Origin: Lytechinus pictus
Lineage: Eukaryota > Echinodermata > Echinoidea > Temnopleuroida > Toxopneustidae
Direction of reading: 5' to 3'
DNA length: 64,000 nucleotides
Assembly (NCBI RefSeq): GCF_037042905.1
Contig: NC_087261.1
Span: 22,059,617-22,123,616 of the forward strand
Shown here: piece by piece, positions 12,401 through 19,900 of the stretch
Numbering within the stretch: the first letter of the stretch is position 1
How the letters are laid out: the number at the start of each line of letters is the position of its first letter
Translations under genes and position numbers: made by a program
Notes under the pieces: generated by a model
Told to the model about the DNA's origin: nothing
The model's input: only the letters and a program-made list of their open reading frames with translations
Database searches by the model: none

Positions 12401-13401
12401 GATTTCATGAATAATGGAACCAACAGAGCTTCTCGATTAATCTTAGGGAGTGTTGCAAGAAAATATTTGCAATCAGTTGAAAATATTTTGTTGCAATTTT
12501 ACAACTGATAGATTGATTTTAACTCTAGCAAATCAGATTACAGTCCTTCAAGGAGCAGATAAGCAATCAATCCTGAATTTTCAATTAATTGTACAACATA
12601 TGATTGATTTAGGGACACAAAATAGACTTGCAATCAATCGCAAGTTTCTTGCAACACCTTTAGTAATAATACCTGGTGGTAGTAAATAATTGAAGATAAC
12701 ATTTCCCCCTTCTTATAATATATTTCTCTTTCCCTTTCGTTCCCCCTTCCCTTCCTTTCAACTCTCTTTCCATTCTCTGCTTTCTCTTTCTTCCCTACTT
12801 TCCATATTGATCTCTTTGGCCTATTTTTTTTCTCTCTCTCTTTTCCCCTTCCCTCTCTCCCTTAAATTCCCTTTTTTTATTTCTGATTATTTTATTAGTG
12901 ACTTATTACCTTATTACCGGATGTACTTTCTCTTCCCTTCCTTTCCATTCTCTTTCCCTTTCAGTTTCAGTTTCATTCATCCCCTTCTGTTTCCCTTTTT
13001 GTTGTATTTGTATTTCTCTTTCCCTCTCTTTACTCCTTCTTTCCATGCATGACATAGCCAGGAATCCGGCCGTGCCAAGCCCAAGGGTGAGTCGGGCTCC
13101 GAAATGGTCCCTGCCAACTAGGTCCTAGGCTAGTAAGACTGCTCCTCATGTACAGCATGTCGCTGTGGCCATGTGGCTGTGTGCCTGCTGCATGCTGCGC
13201 CCTTCGCCGACGTCTGCGGCTGGCCGCGAGCCCCGCCGCGACGCGAGCTCCTCATGCTCAGCTCCGCCTCCGAGAGCTCGAGAGTCGAGTCCGTCTGAGT
13301 GAAGCTTAGAAAATGTAACTTAATTCCCATGAACTTACCAAAAGGATCCCACCTGTGCATCCCCACACGATAACAGACAGACCCGCGGATAGGCTTTCCA
13401 T
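232..13401 (-). CDS. LMBRD1: LMBRD1 gene, 5' ten coding exons (3' end off the window)
   Basis: Multi-pass membrane protein of the LMBR1-like family. In animals LMBD1 brings the ABC transporter ABCD4 to lysosomes and is needed for cobalamin export to the cytosol (established for the family). Coding exons on the minus strand: 13401-13339, 11887-11809, 9658-9561, 8963-8900, 7369-7275, 6677-6610, 5586-5492, 4872-4799, 3048-2923, 452-232 (983 nt, about 327 residues of a protein usually near 540). Translation joins in one frame across every GT..AG junction. Visible: hydrophobic segments in exons 1-2, 3, 5, 6-7, 8 and 10; the family signatures IPVDIFLVS, VMFYYEE and IKGTQRL; N-x-T sequons NGT, NIT and NST in exons 3, 4 and 7, suggesting lumenal loops; a charged cytosolic stretch in exons 9-10. 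The remaining membrane segments and C-terminus lie beyond position 1. Identity rests on remembered family similarity, not a search. Confidence 0.92.
641..787 (+). mobile_element. SINE tail fragment
   Basis: Body and tail of the tRNA-derived SINE seen complete at 9667-9955, in the opposite orientation and without the tRNA head (cccaggtgaggtaaacgggt ... gctatatataaatcc). Confidence 0.7.
821..965. repeat. Dispersed repeat, copy 1
   Basis: An A-run followed by atcacactgaagatcgccag and on to ttctcagcaattacac; diverged copy at 37900-38045. Not otherwise recognised. Confidence 0.6.
1003..2257 (-). mobile_element. pogo/Tigger-like DNA transposon remnant
   Basis: Termini CAGTTAAACCTGTCTATAG (left) and, inverted, CAGTCAAACCTGTCTTAGC (right), flanked by TA, with sub-terminal copies of the tgg-ccgctatagacagg motif. 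A minus-strand frame near 1289-1552 reads like the C-terminal end of a pogo/Tigger transposase (VADIKAFAISKGMADLL, then QTTMFDFFKRF). The rest of the transposase is missing, so the copy is dead. Lies in LMBRD1 intron 9. Confidence 0.8.
2455..2850 (-). mobile_element. 3' end of an L2/CR1-type LINE
   Basis: The minus strand reads PRLWNELPPSL, the C-terminal signature of CR1/L2-clade ORF2 proteins (compare PRLWNSLP-S-R), broken by a stop, then a short tail with agtgctatataaatct and an ATT/ATC-rich end near 2470. 5' truncated, as is typical of LINEs. Confidence 0.65.
2923..3048 (-). CDS. LMBRD1: LMBRD1 exon 9
   Basis: Encodes AIGMAAIPIEMIKGTQRLAD..., the conserved IKGT region entering a charged cytosolic stretch that ends in RRRNAINKR. 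126 nt, in frame on both sides. The donor is GTCAGT, with an uncommon C at +3. Confidence 0.88.
3145..3660. repeat. Family L element split by a family B MITE
   Basis: tttgcaatcaatcgcaaatt at the left and aatagacttgcgattag at the right match the intact copy at 12449-12662; the middle (3257-3527) is a different element. Confidence 0.68.
3257..3527. mobile_element. Family B MITE nested in a family L element
   Basis: Terminal cgtcttacaaagagttacga and inverted taactttttgtaagacaggg, about 270 bp. It splits a family L repeat (3145-3660) that is intact at 12449-12662. Confidence 0.8.
4146..4390. repeat. Family F MITE, partial
   Basis: gaccctgctctcatgtag...aagcgatcactgc; shares agaccgctttgcctcgtta with 48826-49258. 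Confidence 0.6.
4567..4723. mobile_element. Family H foldback MITE
   Basis: ggggcctgtttcataaagga and inverted tccttaatatgaaacgggcc, with a central ttaccatggtagtttcca palindrome. Confidence 0.75.
4799..4872 (-). CDS. LMBRD1: LMBRD1 exon 8
   Basis: Encodes GFDALYFLIGFISLLGMIGI..., a membrane segment. Acceptor TTGCAG, donor GTGAGT. 74 nt, ends in phase 0. Confidence 0.92.
5048..5400. repeat. 16-bp-unit inverted array, block I
   Basis: Left arm with diverged ggtctaatnnccant-type units and right arm with the reverse complement. In the right arm unit starts at 5291, 5307, 5323, 5339 and 5355 are exactly 16 bp apart. In LMBRD1 intron 7. Confidence 0.78.
5492..5586 (-). CDS. LMBRD1: LMBRD1 exon 7
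   Basis: Encodes AFVPWQGIPQEEKNSTDW..., the end of membrane segment 4 and a lumenal loop with an N-S-T sequon. Donor GTAAGT, followed shortly by an (ATT) run in the intron. Confidence 0.92.
5948..6090. repeat. CT-rich low-complexity tract
   Basis: ctcctcctccctctccctcc and similar; in LMBRD1 intron 6. Confidence 0.9.
6200..6601. repeat. 16-bp-unit inverted array, block II
   Basis: Best block: left arm tggtctaatgccaatt, tgtccaattaccaact and so on; centre near 6365-6410; right arm tagacca/tggacca units 15 or 16 bp apart (6463, 6479, 6494, 6510, 6525, 6540) ending at 6601. The array touches the intron side of the LMBRD1 exon 6 donor. Confidence 0.85.
6610..6677 (-). CDS. LMBRD1: LMBRD1 exon 6
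   Basis: Encodes RCCTASKYTAGFILIAFILL..., the fourth membrane segment, ending with 2 nt of a glycine codon. Donor GTAGGT; the right arm of a 16-bp repeat array ends 7 nt from this donor. Confidence 0.9.
7275..7369 (-). CDS. LMBRD1: LMBRD1 exon 5
   Basis: Third membrane segment (CNAFFLFVVIPFVMFYYEE), then an acidic cytosolic turn (GDEDATGFQ) typical of the family. 95 nt; acceptor TTGACAG, donor GTAATT. Confidence 0.93.
7440..7605. repeat. Family K fragment
   Basis: Diverged inverse copy of about 60730-60890 (ttgtgcaacttttgagaccg ... gtgcatgacagacc). In LMBRD1 intron 4. Confidence 0.55.
8490..8832. mobile_element. Family B MITE, rearranged
   Basis: Same family, with an internal tandem duplication of about 55 bp (catacattttgatgttg.. 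and ..gctttccatagttac) and a final aaggtaagacagggttccagg. Confidence 0.7.
8900..8963 (-). CDS. LMBRD1: LMBRD1 exon 4
   Basis: Encodes DWAADNITRDEIQRDIQYCYY plus one nt, the lumenal loop with an N-I-T sequon and the start of the next membrane helix. Donor GTAGGT. Confidence 0.9.
9070..9258. mobile_element. Family J foldback MITE
   Basis: gggtgtttcataaagctgtt and inverted aacagctttatgaaatggccc, with actggtgatcctttctt repeated inverted inside. Confidence 0.78.
9561..9658 (-). CDS. LMBRD1: LMBRD1 exon 3
   Basis: Encodes the second membrane segment with the family motif IPVDIFLVS, followed by a sequon in SNGTFE. 98 nt, phase 1 in, phase 0 out; donor GTAAGG. Confidence 0.92.
9667..9955 (-). mobile_element. 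Complete tRNA-derived SINE
   Basis: On the minus strand: tRNA-like head with A box (gtggtctagttgttctgac) and B box (gggttcgaatcc), a body with cccaggtgag, and tail gcgctatacaaatcc(tat)n ending at an ATT run. A retroposon, not a tRNA gene. Lies in LMBRD1 intron 2 beside exon 3. Confidence 0.85.
9960..11660. other. LMBRD1 intron 2, unique sequence
   Basis: 1.7 kb with no recognisable exon, repeat family or ORF of note. Confidence 0.6.
11661..11806. repeat. 70-bp tandem duplication at the LMBRD1 exon 2 donor
   Basis: gcagtgtttagaatgtgttt followed by ttaaccatggcaagctta occurs twice; the right copy continues into the splice donor (cttacctg). Confidence 0.88.
11809..11887 (-). CDS. LMBRD1: LMBRD1 exon 2
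   Basis: Reads LLLCAVFYYIF... and ends ...SECSSTTT plus one nt; completes membrane segment 1 and the following basic/serine loop. Acceptor TCTATGTCTAG, donor GTAAGC. A roughly 70-bp tandem duplication begins at the donor (see 11661-11806). Confidence 0.8.
12003..12200. repeat. Family F MITE, partial
   Basis: actcactaccttcctaaaac...gggaaccgatcttcacac; same family, in LMBRD1 intron 1. Confidence 0.6.
12449..12662. repeat. Family L foldback repeat, intact
   Basis: tgttgcaagaaaatatttgc and inverted gcaatcaatcgcaagtttct; palindromic, in LMBRD1 intron 1. Confidence 0.68.
12700..13048. repeat. Pyrimidine-rich tract in LMBRD1 intron 1
   Basis: About 350 bp dominated by ttccctt/tctctt on the plus strand. 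Frames through it are low-complexity and not genes. Confidence 0.9.
13339..13401 (-). CDS. LMBRD1: LMBRD1 coding exon 1 with start codon
   Basis: Encodes 21 residues, MESLSAGLSVIVWGC..., the start of the first membrane segment, ending in phase 0 at donor GTAAGT. The start at 13401 is chosen because its frame is hydrophobic and joins exon 2 in frame. It has G at -3 and G at +4, a strong context. An out-of-frame ATG lies 5 nt upstream. Confidence 0.8.
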
Positions 13402-13537
13402 GACATCTGCAAATTATCGTCCAAATCCAATTAAAATGCAACAAAATTGAAAACAATTACCGGAACTATAAATCCGAAAATCGAGCCAATTAAATTTCAC
13501 AATGCAATGGCTAAGGTATTCACGAAATAGTAAATAA

Positions 13538-14025
13538 AAAGGGGGGACTTTAATTAGAGAGTCTCACTGTATGACATTTTAAAGTTTCGCTTATTTTCAC
13601 AAAACGGTGATATGCACGATTCAATGATATACAAATGAGACAGTCGATGATGTCCTCCACTCACTATTTTTTTTGTTTTTTTATTGTTTGAATTTTACAA
13701 TATTTTATTTTTTACATATTTGACAAATTTGGACCAACCTGACTGAACCATATATGAAACAATGCTAATTTACCATGTTCAGGGAGAAATTAATCGTTGT
13801 TTCACTTGACAATGAGGAAAATTCAAATATATTTCATGTAATAAAATACAAAAGAAATAGTGAAGGGATGTGACGTTATCAGTCTCCTCATACTGCAAGG
13901 ATGTGGATATCACTGTTTCGTGAAATTAAGCAAAACTTTACTGAAATTTCACATCCGATTTATGATGAAATTTTCTGTTATCTCTTTTTTATTCAAATCA
14001 ACTTTTGTTGGGGTTAACTTGTCCT
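13538..14025. mobile_element. Family A MITE, left end degraded
   Basis: Right end ggttaacttgtcct followed by TTAA. The left terminus is not clean. It begins about 140 bp upstream of the LMBRD1 start codon. Confidence 0.75.
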
Positions 14026-14669
14026 TTAATTTGAATGAGTCATTTTTTCAAAGGCATAGGCCTATATATATAGGTGAAAATTCAAATTCGATTTATTAAT
14101 TCACTTCGATTGAAGAGGGAAAAAGAATACATACTCCATATACAGCATAAGAAAAATGTAAAGACAAATACATATAGAAAATCAATGAAGGCCAATGACA
14201 ACCAATATGCACTGAATGTAGATAATTGACATAAATTATCATAATTATGCCAAAGGCCTTTGGAGGCCGATCCCGTATTAATTTAGTTTAACGTTAACGC
14301 ATCAATAAATTGGTTCAAAACAAAACAAAAATAAATAACAGTGATTAAACAATTAATGCAAAAAAAAACACATACAAAATGATACAATAAAACACGAAAA
14401 GTCAAGTATATAATTTTGTAATGTTTTATTGTATAAATTTTTATGCTTTTGTTTTTGCAGTAACTGTTTAATCATGCACTGTTATTTCATACTCGTGTAA
14501 AAAAAGAATCACGTGAACACGTTGTTTTGTTCAGTGATATATTGGTGTACATTCTTTGGTATATGTTTTATGATTTATATTGTTCATTCAATACTGACAT
14601 ATAGGCCTATAGATGTTTCACATGTTTTTCATAAGTGTACTTTATTATCAATTACTTAAAATAAATCAT

Positions 14670-14768
14670 ATCAATCAATCAATCAATCAATCAATCAACC
14701 AATCAACCAATCAACCAACCAACCAATCAACCAACCAACCAACAATCAATCAATCAATCAATCTATCA
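14670..14768. repeat. (AATC)n/(AACC)n microsatellite
   Basis: Tetranucleotide run at the left edge of the first copy of the 14770-15690 duplication; a shorter run (15241-15262) precedes the second copy. Confidence 0.95.
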
Positions 14769-14769
14769 T

Positions 14770-15690
14770 CCCACAGAAGAGAAATTTCGTGAATTATCAT
14801 GACGCCGAAGACGACAAAATATTATGTAAATGTACGTAATTGTACAATTTTTAAAAATAGAGCTTCACTGAAAGCAGTGTTATTTTTTCAAACCCATATA
14901 TCGTTTACATTGTTGGTTGGAAACATAAGATTTCGTGTAAATTTTAGCTTGCGCTTCGCGCTCGCATCATTTCTTTTAGTGAGATATCATCAACTCTGCT
15001 TTTTTGCTACATGAATATTTTTTGCAATACTTAAAGTATACAGTGTCCTCTTCCTGGCCAATTCAGCTCGCGCTTTGCGCTAGCATGAAATGATAGTACC
15101 AACCCTGTTTACAATTAGTGCTTAATTCGAATTGGCCACCTTTCAGATAAAAATACCAAAAAGAAAGTCACCCACTTCGCGCTCTCATAATCTTTTATTT
15201 ATGAAATATGTATGCTCGATCTTGATCTTCGTGAGTCACTAAATCAATCAATCAATCAATCAACCTATACAGAAGAGTAATTTCGTCAATTATCAAGACG
15301 ACACAATATCCGAATGTAAATGTAGCTATAGCATATGTTTAAATATATAGAGTTTCACTAAAAGCAGTGTTATTTTTTTCAAACCCATATATCGTGTACA
15401 TTGTTAATTGGAAACACAGGATTTTGTGTAAAATTTTTAGCTTGCGCTTCGCATCATTTCTTTTAGTGAGCCATATATCCACTCTGCTTTTTTGCTACAT
15501 GAATATTTTAGAGTGTCCTCTTCCTGGCCAATATATATTTCAGCTCGCGCTTTGCGCTAGGATGAAATGATTGACTGATACCAATCCTGTTTACAATTAG
15601 TGCTTCGAATAGCCACTTTTCAGATCAAAATACCAAAAAAGAAAGTGAAAAAAGTCATCGCACTCTCATAATCTTTCATTTCACTAAATA
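14770..15690. repeat. Tandem pair of about 430-bp repeats
   Basis: 14770-15206 and 15262-15690 align throughout (ttcaaacccatatatcgt, agcttgcgcttcgc, cagctcgcgctttgcgctag, ctgtttacaattagtgctt), each preceded by (AATC)n. No ORF. Between LMBRD1 and AGPAT5. Confidence 0.85.
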
Positions 15691-16687
15691 AATATAAGGG
15701 CACTTTCCAGGGAAGCTTTTAAAAGAATCAGCTCGCACTTCGTGATTGTTGCATTAACAATAATTGATAAGATAATACGATGTTCAAGATTACTCAGAAT
15801 GTTCAATTTTCAGGTCGTTATGAAAATTCAAAACATTTGAGCATGCTTCGCGCTCGATCGTATCAGGCCTCAGTCATGAGATACCTTACATGAAGTTAAG
15901 ATATCAGTGGCACGTGGGGGGGGGGGCATTGGGGATGCTTGACCCCCAACCCAAAATTTTCACGTCCAAGAAAAAAAAAGGAAAGAAAGCAGGGTCAAAT
16001 GTGATATAATTTTTTGAATATTATGTAAAAAAATTATCTCAAAATCAATTTGATTTTTGAATTTTTTTTTGCTTGCTCGCATTCAACTTTTTATATATTT
16101 TGTGTGATACGCCATATAGGCCTATCAAAATTAATGGCTAATTACACCACTGGCTAAGTCTTAAAGTTAGGATAACCCCTCCATAAAAAAAAAAAAAATC
16201 AGCTTTTATAGCGGCCGATCGGGGTAAATTAAAATACCCCCCCCCCCCATTGGCGAAAGCCATGGACATGCCCTTGCAATTCCCAGTGAAAGCATAGCTT
16301 TTAATGAAGGTTCCATTGAATAAATCAATAAGCGAAATAAGCTTTGAGTGTTTATGAGAAAATAAATCTTAAAAGTGCATTTTTTTTCTCAAAGAATATA
16401 TAGGATTCTTCGTTATAAAATTGTTATTACCTTTCCGTAAAGTATTTGCCTACTATCAGCAACCGTATATACGATTTTAGGAAAGAAATAGTCTGCTTAG
16501 CCAATTTGCACGTGCACTTTGTACCAGACTACCAGTGCACTTTGTTGATATGGACAAAAACACGGTTTTGGCATCAAATGTTTTTGGTGCAATTAATTGT
16601 TGAAAAAAAAAACACAGCACATTGTAGGTGACGGTAAGAACTGTTAAACAGGAAATTACCTTCCTGTTCTCCATCGTGGCGGTATTA

Positions 16688-16705
16688 ATGTTAATGAAGA
16701 CTTAG
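16688..16705 (+). other. Short upstream ORF in the probable AGPAT5 leader
   Basis: ATG TTA ATG AAG ACT TAG, a five-codon frame with two ATGs, ending 28 nt before the main start. It would act only if transcription begins upstream of it, which the sequence does not show. Confidence 0.35.
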
Positions 16706-16733
16706 GCAAATTCGAGAGCTCGAGAGCGAAATC

Positions 16734-16949
16734 ATGTTCACTGCGATTTTACACCTCAACTCTTTGCGGTACCTTGTTCCAGCCGGGATGATGATGGGCT
16801 GCGCCCCCGTGTATCTTCGGGCTTACCTCGGCTGTCATGCGCTGAACTACGTGCTGCCAGTGCGTTGGTACCAAGCGATTGAAGACACTGTTTGGGCCAC
16901 TTATCAAAGAGTGATAGAATTCTTCTTTGAGCATTATACAGGCGTAGAG
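16734..16949 (+). CDS. AGPAT5: AGPAT5 exon 1 with start codon
   Basis: 72 codons from ATG at 16734 to the GVE codon before donor GTATGT. Encodes the N-terminal membrane anchor and the region leading to ...FFFEHYTGVE. Frame joins exon 2 in phase 0. Confidence 0.93.
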
Positions 16950-19900
16950 GTATGTCATGTATGTTTTTGTCAGTACGACTAAATAAGTCATAACCTTACT
17001 ATTAGGCCTAGGCCTACTACTTTACTACTAGGCCTACTAGTACTAGAACTAGAAGTAGGCCTAGACTAGAAGTAGAATCAGTTGAGCATGTTGAGAATTT
17101 ATTGGCATATGACCGTGATTTATGAAATGCAAAAACATGACGAACATGGTTGACCATAAAAATGTTATTCATTCAAGTTTTAATAACAATATTTTGTACA
17201 TTTAGTCTGTCATTAAAGAAAATAGAAACATCTCGAGAGTGATTGCTTCCATGAGGCATGATCGAACAAACATGGCCCACACCATCCGCTTATAATTAGG
17301 ACATTTTCAATGTCTGATGACCAATATGTTTCTTGTATTGTAAAAATAAAATATCCACTTTTTGGTTCTTGACCCACTGAAAGATTTGACCTCTTTTTTC
17401 TTTATTTCTTAACCCTCTCACATTTAAACTTAGAATGTGACAATTTGACATGAAGTTGAAATGATTGGGGGAAAAAGTAATTTAACAAAAAAAGAAAAAA
17501 AAAACCAAAACGAAGTGTTTATCGTTCTTCGCTTTATTTCTTCTTTGGAAGTATCTGGAGAGATTTTTGTTTTCTCTTCTGCTTGACAATTGTCCTCTTT
17601 GTCTTCGTTGTATGCTTCGGTAATTCGGAAGATTTGGCAGATAACTCTGACAACTCATGAACAGTGATGTCATCCTCGCTCAGCGTAACATCACTGGAAC
17701 TTTCATCCGTTGCCATGGTTGAATGTGAACGGAAGACTCCACGTGTATCATGATCAGGTGCATCAGAAGCATCTGCTGAAAGAACTGCGGCATTTGATCT
17801 GTGTGTAGTCGGCGTCACTGTAGTGGCTGGAACGCTCACTGCTGTACTGCGATCGCGATCTCCTGTGAAGTATTGTGTGATCTTCGCTTGGGATGGCGTT
17901 TGGTTGTCATGTTGCAGCGAACTCGCTTGGCGTTTCGAAGCTAGAAGCTGGTCAATGGCTTGTCCCGCTGGGCTGGCTGTGGCTGCCGTAAGATCTTCGG
18001 CGTGGCTATCAAAGGTATTGCTCTGCGAGGTGGGCGTGGCATCAAAAGAGCACTGCATTTGAAGATGGCCTGGTTGTTTACATCGACGACAGGATTGCTA
18101 CACAGTGAGCGGTGATGACCTTCACTCAGACATCTTGAACACACCACAGTAGATCTAGGGGTAGATGGGATCTGGCCAAAGTGAAATATCTTCCCTTTGA
18201 ATTGAAGGGGCCAAAGTTCATGAATCTGGGCAAGGGTTTGGGGGGCGGCTGTATGTACACAACTCTGTCACCAGTGAAGCAGTCCGTCAATTGACCATCC
18301 ACCCTTAGCCTCTGGTAGATTATAGGACCAAGTATCTTACAGTTCAATTTATCAAGTCCATCAGCTCTCAAAGTATGATGTGCAGACCCGGGGGGGGGGC
18401 ACTCGACCAAAAAAGTGGTAGGGGTGTGCCGCGGGCGAGGCAAAAAACGGGGGCCTTGGAGCGGGCTTATTGTAAAAAGGAGGGTCCTAGGAACGGGCTC
18501 GGAACTACAAATGTTTGTGAAAACGGGGATCCTCGGAACGGATCTCCGTATCTCTGTGAGTGCGTATGCATCCCTATGGAACGGGCAATCGTGCATGACG
18601 CAGCTAGCGCGGCCTCCGCCGGGTGCGCTCGCGCTTAGGCGATGGTCGAAAAGCGCTCTACGGCCGCTTTTCACCAAAATTGTAGCAGATCAATGCGACC
18701 GGAACGGCGTAACGAAAAATATGCGAAGTTTTGGAGCGGATTTCTTTCTTCTTTTTTCTCGATAAGAAGGAAATGCTATGCCTCGGAGCGGCTTTCTTTG
18801 TTCTTTTTCTCAATAAGACAAAAATGCTATGCCTTGGAACGGAAATTTGAGTGTAAAAATGGGGGTCCCCTCCGCGGCACATACCCACTATGCATTATAT
18901 ACTGAGTGCCCCCCCCCCGGGTGTGCAGATAGGGGGATATCTCTAATCACTAGGCGTAGGCTATTTTCTTTCCCATCGGAAAGAAAAGGGTTTGTGTCAT
19001 ACACTGTTATGTTTGCATTTCTCATATTTTATTCCATTTGTAATGAGTTTCATTCTAGAGTTTTGACTCTCGATATAGAGTCTCCAAAGGCCTCAAATTT
19101 TCTGCACTCCCTTTATTTCACGTCCTTGTACGCTACTCAGTATACATTTGTATACTTCCTGGTTTGTTAGCGAATTTTCATTTACTGATGGTATGTCCTT
19201 ATGTTTAAAGGTCAAGTCCACCCGAGGAATATGCTGACTTGAATAAATAGAGAAAAATCAAACTAGCATAGTGCTGAAAATTTCATCAAAATCGGATCTA
19301 AAATAAGAAAGTTATGACATTTTAAAGTTTCGCTTATTTTTCACAAAACAGTGATATGCACAACTAGGTGAGTCAGTCGATGATGTCCATCACTCACTAT
19401 TTCTTTTGTTTTTTATTGTTTGAATTATACAATATTTCATTTTTTACATATTTGGCAATAAGGACCAACTTGACTGAACCATATAGTATTCAACAATGCT
19501 AATTCCACATGTTCAGGGAGGAATTAATCGTTGTATCACTTAACAATGAGGAGAAAATTAGAATATTTCATATTTCATGTAATAAAATACAAAAGAAATA
19601 GTGAGTGGATGACGTCATCAGTCTCCTCATTTGCATACCGACCAGTATGTGCATATAACTGTTTTGTGAAATTAAGCGAAACTTAAAAATGTCATAACTT
19701 TTTTATTTTACATCCGATTTTGATGAAATTTTCAATGTTATGCTCGTTGGATTTTTCTCTTTTTATTCAAATAAACTTTTTGTTGGGGTGGACTTGTCCT
19801 TTAATGAAGATAGGCTTACCTCCGATTGGTTGTGAAGACGGGAGATCACTGCTCGCTTTCCTAGCGTATGACGTGTCAGTACGTGCCGCCATATTCAAAA

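Larger units (their letters stand above)
13402..16733. other. Divergent spacer between LMBRD1 and AGPAT5
   Basis: 3.3 kb that must hold both 5' ends. Contains a family A MITE (13538-14025) and the AATC-edged tandem repeat (14670-15690). No TATA box or other promoter motif stands out, and no coding is recognised. Confidence 0.6.

Noticed and set aside
12690..13128. Frames of 120 and 76 codons rich in Ser, Phe, Pro and Leu
   Set aside because: Low-complexity translation of a pyrimidine tract in LMBRD1 intron 1; no homology recognised.
18126..18677. 183-codon minus-strand frame as one intact protein
   Set aside because: Its first half is translation of the inserted 535-bp transposon; only the second half belongs to the ORF1-like pseudogene.
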